Below are positions 1-9,855 of a DNA stretch of 64,000 nt, one piece after another; the stretch's first letter is position 1, and every line of letters begins with the position of its first letter. Source of the stretch: Hofstenia miamia (Eukaryota; Xenacoelomorpha; Acoela); contig SCFE01000044.1 in assembly GCA_004352715.1 (NCBI GenBank), positions 2,205,815 through 2,269,814 on the forward strand, written 5' to 3'. The position numbers were made by a program, and so were the translations under genes. Under the pieces are notes generated by a model. It saw only the letters and a list, made by a program, of their open reading frames with translations. It was not told the DNA's origin and searched no databases.

Positions 1-1396
1 GTGTCTGTGTTATTGTATGGGGGCCAGACCATACTGTTTTTAGTTTCCAGACTTGGTTTCATGTCTGTGAGTATGATTGGAGTGAACACATATACTTTGT
101 CTCCTACTTTATGTGCATTCCCGTAAATTTTTTGATTATAATTGTGCTGCAGTCTCACCACTGATTTCTTTATGTTTGACACATTGTTTTGTGGATTCCC
201 GTAATCTGCTTCTTCAGTTGGTTTACATATTCATTACCCAATTTTCCACTGTAATTGGTGTATTGCATTAATATTAGGGTTGTCACTTCTCTTCTGAACA
301 TTGCCTTGAATGGTGAGACTCTTGTTCTTGCATGTGCTGAAATATTATAATAATATTTGATCATCTTGATTACTTCTCTCCATCTATTCCCCCTATCCTT
401 GATGTTGCCACCCTAATTAACTTGATCAGTGTTCAATTGAGTTGCTCCAATGCTGGCCTGTGGGTGGTAGCCTGTTGTACGTTCACTTGCAATTTCTAGG
501 AGCTTTGCCATTTCTTAGAAGAGTCCACTCTTGAATTGGGACCCCTTATCAATTATTATTGTTTCCATTGGCCTGAGTCATAGAATCCAGTCCTTCAATA
601 CTAGTTATGCTGTGGTATTTGCTGTCATATTTTTCATTGAAATCATCTTTGCATATTTTGTAAAATTGTCTACCATTACCAGTAGATATTGATAGCCTTT
701 TGTGTCCCTTGACAGCATTTCCAGATCTATGTGGACTCTCTCATTTGGCTGTGTTGAGATAATTTTCTCCGTTGTGTCCTTCGCATTGCAAAATGTTGTT
801 TATAGTGTAAAATGCATGTTGTACATTATTGATTATGTCGTTGGAAACTTTCCTCACAGCTGTTGTTATGAACCTTGCATTGAAGGTTTTTTCTGTCTGT
901 GTGATTCCCAGGTGGCCCTTCTCGTGTATTTTCCTGATCAGTTCTCTTTTGAAATAATCTGGTATCACAAACCTGTTGCTGCTGGCTTCAATGTATAGTA
1001 GTCCATTTTTGTTCATCTTCCACTTATAAAGTTCATAGTATCCTGCTGTTAGTTTTGATAGTGTTGTTCAGGGTTCTCTTATCTTTTTTATGATTTCACT
1101 GTGGATTATGTCATCTCTCTGTTTGTCCACTATTTCTTGTTACAATATTTCCTCCCTCATCAGTATTGGTAGCACAGCTTTGCCTTTTTAGTCCATGTTT
1201 ATTTCTGCCAGAAGTCTGAATTGTTATGTAGGGTGCCTTTCCTATGCAAAATTGTGAATATGAATTCATTCAGGTATTTGATCCATCATGACACTATTCC
1301 GGACTTGTCTCCAGAAAACTTCTTCAACCATGCCAGTCTGCTGTTGTCTGTGCGGACCCTGAATTCTCTGCCAATCAGAAAATGTTGAAATTTTTT
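1..1396 (-). pseudogene. Ty3/gypsy pol remnant: RNase H tail and integrase
   Basis: This is the C-terminal half of a gypsy-type polyprotein read on the minus strand. About 1396-1150 resembles the end of RNase H and the linker. The 741-1016 frame carries the integrase H2C2 zinc-binding domain (HEKGHLGITQTEKTF, with the two cysteines decayed). The 170-364 frame matches the end of the integrase core (SPFKAMFRREVTTL), which recurs more cleanly at 41.6 and 56.7 kb in this window. Stops and frameshifts break it throughout, so it is dead. Its upstream part is cut off by an LTR at 1397, and the downstream part runs out of the window. Confidence 0.8.
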
Positions 1397-2685
1397 GCGC
1401 CGTGTATTATTACTGATAATTATCACTCAGTAAATTGCGGGTGAGGAGTTACTCAGTTATTGAACCGTCAGACTTTTCCTCTCTCTAATTAACTAGTTAT
1501 GTTAATTGAATAATTGAATATTGACTATCACTGTTTAGGTGACAGAGCCATATGACGTTTCCTCTTCAGTTCTTCTATGGGCCACTGCCCAAAGCTGATC
1601 TCCACAAGACAGTTCCTCTCCTTCATGAATGATTATTGAATCCATGGCACCATCTCAGCTCAACTGGGACTAATTATGTGTACCTTACCTTAACTCAGTG
1701 CGTGCATTCAAGTCAAGTTGTAACTGACTTAAACTCAATTTTGTAAAGTGTTTGTTGTTTTGATTAAGTAAAGCAACCGGGCATTGATACTAACTGCATT
1801 TACATAATATTAAAATAGCCATTACTGTAAAACTATTGGCTTAATAATTTAAATAATGAGATTGCAGTTCCCTATACTTACATTTAATAATATTACATGT
1901 AAGGTCATTTATCAGGTCGATTAGCATCGAGTCTCCTACTATTAAGAACATATATACATATTTCTAAGTGTGGACTATCCAGGCATTTCAAGCATTAATT
2001 ATTTCATACATGTATAGATCGATAGTCAGACTAGGCAAGAATCGAAAAACTCCTAACNNNNNNNNNNNNNNNNNNNNNNNNNNNNNNNNNNNNNNNNNNN
2101 NNNNNNNNNNNNNNNNNNNNNNNNNNNNNNNNNNNNNNNNNNNNNNNNNNNNNNNNNNNNNNNNNNNNNNNNNNNNNNNNNNNNNNNNNNNNNNNNNNNN
2201 NNNNNNNNNNNNNNNNNNNNNNNNNNNNNNNNNNNNNNNNNNNNNNNNNNNNNNNNNNNNNNNNNNNNNNNNNNNNNNNNNNNNNNNNNNNNNNNNNNNN
2301 NNNNNNNNNNNNNNNNNNNNNNNNNNNNNNNNNNNNNNNNNNNNNNNNNNNNNNNNNNNNNNNNNNNNNNNNNNNNNNNNNNNNNNNNNNNNNNNNNNNN
2401 NNNNNNNNNNNNNNNNNNNNNNNNNNNNNNNNNNNNNNNNNNNNNNNNNNNNNNNNNNNNNNNNNNNNNNNNNNNNNNNNNNNNNNNNNNCAATATGGCT
2501 GTTCCTTCATAAGCGTAATTTCACTCAATGTAATTTGTCAAATGTTACTTGATTGGCTAAAAGTTTTTCTTAATTTGAACAATATTCAGGCTTAGTTGCC
2601 TCAAATTTTACAATCAATTCTAATTATTATTAATCATTCAACGTTATTCTTTGCTTGCAGCTTAGTTGCTTTGGATGATGCTACA
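1397..2685 (-). mobile_element. LTR-A copy (5' end trimmed, contains gap)
   Basis: It aligns by eye with the other LTR-A copies read on the minus strand: the cgccgtgtatt, ctgcgggtgaggagttac and gatgatgctaca blocks appear in the usual order. The outer 25-30 bases expected at the 1397 side (TGTAACATCCTCCACC in intact copies) are missing. The terminal GGATGATGCTACA is intact at 2685. An assembly gap occupies 2058-2490. Confidence 0.8.
2058..2490. other. assembly gap (N)
   Basis: A run of 433 N inside an LTR-A copy. The open frames spanning it are artefacts. Confidence 1.
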
Positions 2686-3945
2686 TCACACACACAAAGT
2701 AGGATACAAAGTATATGCGTTCACACCAATCAAACTCACAGCCACAAACCAAATCCAGAAAGTAAATACAGTATGGACCAGCCCTCACACAATAACACAG
2801 ACACTACCAAATAATGAAAACATGGTAGATAATAATAGACTATTACATTTTCAAAACCTGAAGAGAGCAATGGCAATATAGAAGAGACAAAGATAGATGG
2901 ACAAAAAGCCTCTCCCACCAGGGATCTGCACCACTGATTCAAGGGCACACAGAAAACTGGTGCACAGCAGCACAACTTTCCATCTGAGAGTCCAGGACAC
3001 TGATTCAAGGGCAGTGAGACACTGGGAGTTGCAGAGGAAAGTGTAAGTGGTGGAAGAACTGTGGAGATAGGAATCAATTCAAGGCTGACTTTATCCCCAC
3101 AGGAACCACAAAAGGTCAAGTGCTGATAGGAGTAACTGTGACCTGATTCAAGGGTGAATCAGTAGAAACATTTAGCACAGATTGACAGCCCATGGACTTT
3201 AAGCTGAGCACCAGCAGACTACCATTATGGATGACACAGCTACATGCCTCCTCAGACACTATCTCTGAGAGAACCATATGATTGAAAGAAAGAGAAAAAC
3301 GAATGTCTAAATTAATGGAGAAATGCTGCACCCATACTTTATCAGAACATTGAAAATGCATTACAATGCATTTAGAAACTATCCCTGGAAACAAAATCAC
3401 ATATAAGAAAGGTCGCAAAAACTGAAGAAACAACCTACTGATAGTACTTGATGCCAACAACAGACCAAAGTTAATCTGATAATAAGTTACCCATGAGAAA
3501 TGAACAAAATGCTGGGAAGACTGTAGATGCAAAGTACAGTACATATCATATTTGATGAAGATTTCACATTGGAAACAACACAAGCTATAATAGCCTACAA
3601 GGACCAGATAGCAGAAATTCCAGAGAAAATTTGACAATCATACATGTTTTAAAAGAAAAAGAATATGCCAAATATGTGGAGAAAAATATTGATCAAACAC
3701 TACAACTGGTGAAATTACAGAAGGTAAGATTAGTAATAATTACAAGTTCCACAATCAATGATATCCCAAGACATCTACTAGATGCATGCATGCAGACAGA
3801 AAACATCTTCCTATGGGAGAAAACAGCAATTGGTACAACCATCTCAGAGCTGATTCAAATTGACTTACAAATAGATTATTGGGCACAGATATACAGAATA
3901 ATGGTGGACCCATGTATTGTGATCAATCTATACAAACAGACAAAA
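2686..3945 (+). pseudogene. integrase C-terminus and ORF3 N-terminal part
   Basis: The first bases encode the integrase tail (HKVGYKVYAFTPIKL, compare THKVGDKVYAFTLIKL near 56.48 kb). A segment follows with the repeated GATTCAAGGGC motif (2937, 3003, a variant at 3074, and 3153), then the ORF3 block. The 3631-3945 frame (TIIHVLKEKEY, LQIDYWAQIYRIMVDPCIVI) aligns with ORF3 at 10.4, 37.4 and 45.4 kb. Several stops and frame changes occur. The LTR at 1397-2685 abuts it in inverted orientation, and a + LTR truncates it at 3946. The stretch 2491-3128 is duplicated inverted at 36470-37107. Confidence 0.75.
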
Positions 3946-4353
3946 TGTAGCATCATCCAAAAAGGCAACTAAAGCTGAATAACGTCGAATGATTATTAAT
4001 TGAAATTGATTGTAAAAATTTAGTTAATGAACTTTAGTTTATTTTTGTAAAATGCAACTAAGATTTAATATTGGTCAAAATAAGAAACTTGTTAGCCGAT
4101 CAAGAGATAATTTACAAATTAAATTGAGCAAACTAATGCTTACGTATGAACAGCCATATTGGCAGACGAATCATTTGAATTTTAAAATCGGCAGGTACTT
4201 TTTGTAGAAATTTTATAAATAGCTTTGATTCAACCATAATTTTGATGAACAATAAATTCTTCGGAGTTTATTTAATTTTCATTTCTACTTTATCTGGTTT
4301 GATTATTTAATTAAATGTGCAGCTAGGCAAGTTGTGTTTAGTAGTGGCTGGAA
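3946..4353 (+). mobile_element. LTR-A1 copy, 5' part, running into a gap
   Basis: Begins TGTAGCATCATCC and is nearly identical to the LTR at 63643 for its visible length. It contains the TATAAATAG box (4214) and AATAAA (4251). The rest lies in the gap. Confidence 0.85.
4214..4256 (+). promoter_or_regulatory. LTR core promoter: TATA box and nearby AATAAA
   Basis: TATAAATAG at 4214-4222 is followed 28 bases later by AATAAA at 4251-4256. The same pair sits at the same offset in other LTR-A1 copies (TATAAATAG at 50494 and 63914). Position about 270 bases into the LTR suits a U3 promoter and an early R poly(A) signal. Assignment by sequence only. Confidence 0.5.
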
Positions 4354-5353
4354 NNNNNNNNNNNNNNNNNNNNNNNNNNNNNNNNNNNNNNNNNNNNNNN
4401 NNNNNNNNNNNNNNNNNNNNNNNNNNNNNNNNNNNNNNNNNNNNNNNNNNNNNNNNNNNNNNNNNNNNNNNNNNNNNNNNNNNNNNNNNNNNNNNNNNNN
4501 NNNNNNNNNNNNNNNNNNNNNNNNNNNNNNNNNNNNNNNNNNNNNNNNNNNNNNNNNNNNNNNNNNNNNNNNNNNNNNNNNNNNNNNNNNNNNNNNNNNN
4601 NNNNNNNNNNNNNNNNNNNNNNNNNNNNNNNNNNNNNNNNNNNNNNNNNNNNNNNNNNNNNNNNNNNNNNNNNNNNNNNNNNNNNNNNNNNNNNNNNNNN
4701 NNNNNNNNNNNNNNNNNNNNNNNNNNNNNNNNNNNNNNNNNNNNNNNNNNNNNNNNNNNNNNNNNNNNNNNNNNNNNNNNNNNNNNNNNNNNNNNNNNNN
4801 NNNNNNNNNNNNNNNNNNNNNNNNNNNNNNNNNNNNNNNNNNNNNNNNNNNNNNNNNNNNNNNNNNNNNNNNNNNNNNNNNNNNNNNNNNNNNNNNNNNN
4901 NNNNNNNNNNNNNNNNNNNNNNNNNNNNNNNNNNNNNNNNNNNNNNNNNNNNNNNNNNNNNNNNNNNNNNNNNNNNNNNNNNNNNNNNNNNNNNNNNNNN
5001 NNNNNNNNNNNNNNNNNNNNNNNNNNNNNNNNNNNNNNNNNNNNNNNNNNNNNNNNNNNNNNNNNNNNNNNNNNNNNNNNNNNNNNNNNNNNNNNNNNNN
5101 NNNNNNNNNNNNNNNNNNNNNNNNNNNNNNNNNNNNNNNNNNNNNNNNNNNNNNNNNNNNNNNNNNNNNNNNNNNNNNNNNNNNNNNNNNNNNNNNNNNN
5201 NNNNNNNNNNNNNNNNNNNNNNNNNNNNNNNNNNNNNNNNNNNNNNNNNNNNNNNNNNNNNNNNNNNNNNNNNNNNNNNNNNNNNNNNNNNNNNNNNNNN
5301 NNNNNNNNNNNNNNNNNNNNNNNNNNNNNNNNNNNNNNNNNNNNNNNNNNNNN
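4354..5353. other. assembly gap of exactly 1000 N
   Basis: A round-number gap, probably of unknown true size. The LTR entering on the left (+) and the LTR end emerging on the right (-) are opposite in orientation, so at least one element boundary is hidden here. Confidence 1.
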
Positions 5354-5413
5354 CTATAATTGTTTGACGTTAATCCTGTTGTTTGCAGCTATTCTTTTTG
5401 GGATGATGCTACA
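5354..5413 (-). mobile_element. LTR-A terminal fragment
   Basis: Sixty bases ending GGGATGATGCTACA, the outer end of a minus-strand LTR-A that emerges from the gap and abuts the next LTR. Confidence 0.7.
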
Positions 5414-6532
5414 GTTGGATGATTAGTCAGAATTAAGATCAAATTATTATTTATTGATTAAAAACAATTTAAATTTATTTATCATCATTATGTTTGTAAA
5501 ATGCAACCAAGAAACAATATAGCAAATTAATACTTGTTGACGAATAATTTAACAAAACAAAGGGGTGATAATGCTTCCATTATTTTAAAGCCATTTTGGC
5601 TGATGATAAATTCAAATTTTGAATGACAGCTACTTTTTGAATTTGAACTATAAATATAGTGGAAATCAATTTGAAAACTGTTGAAGTAAATTCTTTGGAA
5701 ATCTTATTCTTACATTTAATTTGGTTTGCTTATTATTAATCAATGGCAAGCTAAATGGTAGATGCATTAGTAGTGGCTTGGGCACACATTGGGAGTGATT
5801 TGAGGGACCTTGATCAGAGCCATGAACCTGAATTTATTTTAGGGGTATGAATATGAGTTTTTCTTGGTTTAGATGACTATTGATTCACTCATTCACATGT
5901 ATTAAATAATTGATTTTGGAGATAAGGCGAGCTAGCCTACTATAGGTTATATTTATATTACTTAATCTCAACTACATAGGTGACTTATAAATAGACTGAT
6001 AAATAGACTGAGCATGTATTGTTATCTAAATGTAAGGTAGGAAGCTGCAAGTAATTATTTACTCTATTTATCTATATTAATTAAAGCCAATAGTTTTTGG
6101 TAATGGGTGAAGTAATATTTATTAAGAAGCTAGTAACATTGCCAGGTTGCAAAGTACAAAGTTACAGATTACAAATTGAGTTTAAGTCAGTTACATCCAG
6201 CCTTGAGGGTTGCACTGAGTTAGGAGAGAGAACACATAAGTTACTTCGTAGAGCTGAGACTTTGAACTACTTTATCAACAATGGAGGCACACAAGTGTGG
6301 ATTGATTTGGAAATTGGGGTCAGCCAGAGGCCACAGTGGAATCTCAAAAGGAAACTGTAATGACGTTATACCTAAATAGTATCACATTAGGTGGACTTAG
6401 TATAAGTTAGTAACAACATATCTTATATCAAAGCAAAGAACTAAGATGAGTACATCCCTACCCACATCTAACAAAAGTAATATTCAAAAAGAATAATTAA
6501 CTCTATGTTAAAGTCTGGTAGCAGATGCTACA
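5414..6532 (+). mobile_element. LTR-A2 copy acting as 5' LTR of a gag-bearing element
   Basis: Follows the LTR-A order (ATGCAACCAAG, TATAAATA, ACATGTATTAAATAAT, GGTAATGG blocks) and ends TCTGGTAGCAGATGCTACA. The first few terminal bases are missing or replaced at 5414. A primer-binding site and gag follow directly, so this is a genuine 5' LTR. Small frames such as 6097-6360 lie inside the LTR and are not taken as genes. Confidence 0.8.
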
Positions 6533-6547
6533 TGGCGACCATGACAG
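6533..6547 (+). promoter_or_regulatory. primer-binding site
   Basis: TGGCGACCATGACAG begins directly after the LTR's terminal CA. TGG complements the CCA end of a tRNA, as expected for reverse-transcription priming. The element at 61.8 kb has the same site with one changed first base (AGGCGACCATGTCAG). The tRNA was not identified. Confidence 0.7.
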
Positions 6548-6588
6548 ATTAAGAACAAAAAGAAGAATCAACAAACCAACATGCTGAC

Positions 6589-7173
6589 TTGGAGTCAATA
6601 ACAACTCCCACCCAAAGGAGAACACATTCAGAAACAGATGTATTTCCTACAGAACTAGAAACCCTACATATGTCCCCAGAAACAGGATCCAGTGAAGTCT
6701 TAAATATTTTAAGACAAACAAATGAGACAGAAACAATACTGAGAGCTGAGATACAATTGTTAGTGGAAAGAATGGTGAAACTAGAGCAGGAGAATGAAAA
6801 CACAATGAGCAAGTTAAAAATAGAAATGGACAACTGCCTAGAAAACCAAAGTGAAAATTTCCAAAAGGACATTAAAGCACTAACAACTCAGCTAGCACAA
6901 TTGAACAAATGCTTCCAGGAATGGAATGCAAAATGGGAAAAGATATGCCGACAATTAGAAGACAAGAACAGGCAGCTAATTCTAGACATTGACATACAAG
7001 CACAAGAGCTAGAACAGCTCAAAGATAAACTCAGATTAACAGAATTGTTCAGAGAAGAGAATCGCGAAAACCAAATGCAAAAGCTAGCAGATCTGAGACA
7101 AAAAATAAAAGCAATACAGGGAAATGAAGAAATGAAAAGGAAAATTGGAAGGCAACACAAATGCATGAAATAA
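6589..7173 (+). CDS. gag N-terminal coiled-coil protein
   Basis: A 194-residue open frame just downstream of the LTR and PBS. Residues about 40-180 are strongly charged and helical with heptad-like leucines (QLLVERMVKLEQENE, AQELEQLKDKLRL), predicting a long coiled coil. The same protein, with the AQELEQLKDKLRL-type motif, recurs on - near 31.4 and 61.2 kb, always beside an LTR and PBS, so it is the N-terminal part of this family's gag rather than a host gene. No signal peptide or membrane segment. The frame probably continued into the capsid region in the intact element but is now stopped at 7173. Confidence 0.75.
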   Translation: MESITTPTQRRTHSETDVFPTELETLHMSPETGSSEVLNILRQTNETETILRAEIQLLVERMVKLEQENENTMSKLKIEMDNCLENQSENFQKDIKALTTQLAQLNKCFQEWNAKWEKICRQLEDKNRQLILDIDIQAQELEQLKDKLRLTELFREENRENQMQKLADLRQKIKAIQGNEEMKRKIGRQHKCMK

Positions 7174-7985
7174 CAGTCAATCAATTAAAAGAAAGAAGCC
7201 TACAAGCATCACCCATCAATTTTAAAAACCAATTCAGAGACACAAAAGACAAAATCACAAGCCTACAATAAATGAAAAGATAAATGTGCGAAGAAGATCA
7301 ACCTATGAGAGGTCAATGCTATCAGAGTAGGGTCATAAAAATATGATACCATGCAAGGCAACCCTGCCAAAATTCAATGGAAAGTTTGATAGTTACAATC
7401 CAACATTCCTCAAATGGCTGAAAATGTTTGAGATCACAATGGCTGGGAGGAAAGTAAGCCAACAAGCAGCAGTGGCGAGATTTCCATTATATTTAGCAGG
7501 AACAGCATCCGAACATTATCTACTTTTAGACACTTATACAAAACGAGATTACAGATTACTAATTGGAGACTTCATAGAGTACTACGAAAATGAAAGTTTT
7601 AAAAATCAATACTGAATTATAATGAACTCAACAAGGATGAGAAAGACAGATGATATATGAAATTACATCCAGCAGCTGGAACAATTGGTAACACTCAGCT
7701 CAAGGGGAAGCAAATATTCCAAATACGACCTGTTTTCCCACATTTGCAAGGGAATGCCGGAAAATATTAGAACACAATTTGAAATCAAGTGTGACAAGGA
7801 TGATAAACTGGAAAAAACTATCAGGAAAGCCATATATATACAGGCAACAACTGAAAATAACGCCTGCATCTATGAAAAAGCAGTATGGAACAAGGAAAAG
7901 CAAACAGAATGGTGAAACAGTTACAAAACAAAGACAGTGAACACCAAACCTTACAAGGAAAATAAGACAGAGAAGTTCATTCAAT
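7174..7985 (+). pseudogene. gag capsid-like region, broken
   Basis: Two frames carry it: 7343-7615 (LPKFNGKFDSYNPTFLKWL, ARFPLYLAGTASEHYLLL) and 7685-7915 (FSHICKGMPENIRTQFEIK). The first pattern is typical of retrotransposon gag capsid domains. The same blocks occur in order on - at 60.2-60.8 kb. A stop at 7613 and a frame change separate the halves. Homology ends near 7985, before any zinc knuckle or protease, so the element is truncated here. Confidence 0.75.
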
Positions 7986-8251
7986 AATATGATATCAACC
8001 TAGCCTTCTTTGAAATTTTATTAATGTAAAAATTTACTCAATCTATGAAAGAGAGCACAGCATTGCTTTTTTACCTTTTGAATAACCAATATGACATAGA
8101 ATACCACCTATATCCACATTCTACAATGTTTTGCTATTGTGCTATTGTTTCTTAGTAATAAAATTTCTACATAATTTTTATTATTATAATTACTAATAGT
8201 ATTTTTTGCTATTATGACCTTTAAATAAATAATTATAAGAATAAGTTTTAG
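7986..8251. other. AT-rich spacer, nothing recognised
   Basis: Unique-looking AT-rich sequence between truncated gag and the SRCR exon. It ends in a pyrimidine-poor acceptor (tttaG). Confidence 0.5.
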
Positions 8252-8411
8252 ATGTTGTGGATGGATCTTTAAGATTAATTGGTGGTCAAAGTACAATTTC
8301 AACAATGAAAGGAAGACTAGAAATATATAAAAAAGGCACTTGGGGAATTATATGTGATGATGGATGGGATGATGAAGCTACAAATGCAGCCTGTAAAACA
8401 TTGGGATTCAG
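8252..8411 (+). CDS. SRCR domain exon (N-terminal half)
   Basis: Encodes VDGSLRLIGG, GRLEIYKKGTWG and ICDDGWDDEATNAAC, the diagnostic first half of a scavenger-receptor cysteine-rich domain (extracellular, disulfide-bonded, ligand-binding). The open block is flanked by an AG acceptor (8250-8251) and a GT donor (8412), so it looks like an internal exon. The remaining exons of any host gene are not visible. This is one of very few candidates for host coding sequence in the window. It may equally be a stranded gene fragment among repeats. Confidence 0.75.
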
Positions 8412-8700
8412 GTTTTGAATTATATATTATTTGACATCAAATGCATTCCCAAGTAACTTAAAGCTAATGTACGGATTAAAAAATTTTTATGTATGCCTTC
8501 TTCTTGAAATTGCTAAAACAATTAAGTATTAGATCAGAAATTTTAATGACGCAAATGCTAACAATCCACTTTTCAAATATTATTTAACAATCAATTCATG
8601 CACAAAGCCATAAATATTGAAAAATTTCAGATATGTACACTTATGATAGAATCAATTTCCTATGGTACTGTAATTTAGAAAAGGATTAAAATATTTTTGT

Positions 8701-8854
8701 TGCAAACAAGTTGGAGGGTGGCTACCGCCCAATACTAAAATTTGGCTATCTCATGTACAATGCCTAAGTACATCACAGAACTTTCAAGAATGCAGTCATA
8801 ATGGAATTGGTATTCACTCTTGTCAAGTTAATGAAGCAGTGGCAATTGAATGTA
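8701..8854 (+). CDS. SRCR domain (C-terminal half)
   Basis: The frame reads CKQVGGWLPPNTK, IWLSHVQC, FQECSHNGIGIHSC, AVAIEC, the expected second half of an SRCR domain with its four cysteines. A spliced join to the upstream exon (8252-8411) is natural, but the exact acceptor is unclear. The AG at 8709-8710 leaves an incompatible phase, and the block can be read from 8701 without a junction. It ends at an N (8855) and a TA run, so the downstream donor is lost. Either a real two-exon SRCR domain or a decayed one. Confidence 0.65.
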
Positions 8855-8876
8855 NATATATATATATAATATATAC
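8855..8876. repeat. TA dinucleotide repeat next to an N
   Basis: Short (TA)n tract following a single ambiguous base at 8855. Confidence 0.8.
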
Positions 8877-9006
8877 CATGTGATTCATAAGTCTCAATCT
8901 CTAACAATATGATTAACTAACTTTATTTCTTTTGTCATATCAATGTAGTTTATTTCTTATTTTTATTGATTTTTTTTAATGTACTTCCTTTTTTTAGGCA
9001 AATTGG

Positions 9007-9420
9007 TTGTATTATTACAATATGGCAGAAGCAGGTGATAGTATTCAATTTTCTCTTGCAGATAGAGTGTTTATTGTTAGCTATGCAGTAGTGTACCAGA
9101 GTAGTGCTAAAGCTTGCCAAGAATTTCAACAACATTTCAATCATGCACCACCAGCTAGGACAACAGTGCAATACTGGAAGCAGAAGTTTGAAGAAACCAG
9201 AAACTTATCCACTAAGCCACCATCAGGAAGACTGTCTGATGAAATCATGAAAGAAAAGGTGATAAATTTTGTAAAAGAGAATGATGGCACAAATCAATGA
9301 GAAACTGCACAAGTGTGTATGACTTCACAAAGTTCTGTTCACAGATATCTCAAAGAAGAAAAAATAAAACCTTTCAAATATCATTTTAATCAATCATTGG
9401 GAGAAGATGATCCTGATCGT
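9007..9420 (+). pseudogene. DNA-transposon HTH (DUF4817-type) transposase fragment
   Basis: The 97-residue frame contains SLADRVFIVSYAVVYQSS, FNHAPPARTTVQYWKQKFEE and SGRLSDEIMKEKV, which I recognise as the helix-turn-helix region (DUF4817) found at the start of mariner/IS630-like transposases. After the stop at 9298 the same frame continues with MTSQSSVHRYLKEEKIKPF and EDDPDRQ, the next conserved part of such proteins. The catalytic DDE domain is absent, because at 9415-9430 the sequence switches to retroelement ORF3. Confidence 0.65.
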
Positions 9421-9855
9421 CAATTAAAGGACGTGAGGACAGAAGAAACATCGTCGAGCTCCTCCATTAAAACTAGGTCTCCGCAATTCTGATTGCCAAA
9501 TAAAGGGCATGACGATGGAGAATTCACCACCTAGTAATAAAAGACGAAGAGTGAGAAGAAGAGCTCCGCAGTCCGATTACCAATTAAAGGGTATGACAAC
9601 GGAGCATATGACACTGACAAATAAAAGAAGATGAATAAGAAGGAGGTCTCCTCAATCTGATTACCGAATAAAGGGTATGAGGATGGAAATGATCAAGGAG
9701 AAATCACCCTCTACCAAATGTCAAATAACGGGCAGGTGGGTAAATGAGGGCCATCAACAAGATACTGATCACCAATTAAAGGGCGTGAGGTTGGAAATAC
9801 CAAATTATGCACACTCCCCTTTGACATCCAGTAGTACTCAATGCCAATTAAAGGG
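9415..9855 (+). repeat. degenerate direct repeats encoding a Q-L-K-G motif
   Basis: Seven copies of a motif close to GATTRCCAATTAAAGGG start near 9415, 9490, 9575, 9659, 9719, 9767 and 9839, spaced 48-85 bases. They read as DRQLKD, DCQIKG, DYQLKG, DYRIKG, KCQITG, DHQLKG and QCQLKG. Equivalent motifs (RRFKG, NQFKG) occur in the same place in the other ORF3 copies. Function unknown. Confidence 0.7.

Noticed and set aside
2031-2552. Long frames through N runs (also at 4317-5426, 21098-21732 and 38757-39521)
   Set aside because: They consist mainly of unknown bases across assembly gaps.
6097-6360. 87-residue frame before gag
   Set aside because: Sits within the LTR-A2 sequence; the same region in other LTRs has stops.
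9415-9855. CRISPR-like array
   Set aside because: Units are degenerate, spacing varies from 48 to 85 bases, they lie in a coding frame, and the genome is eukaryotic.
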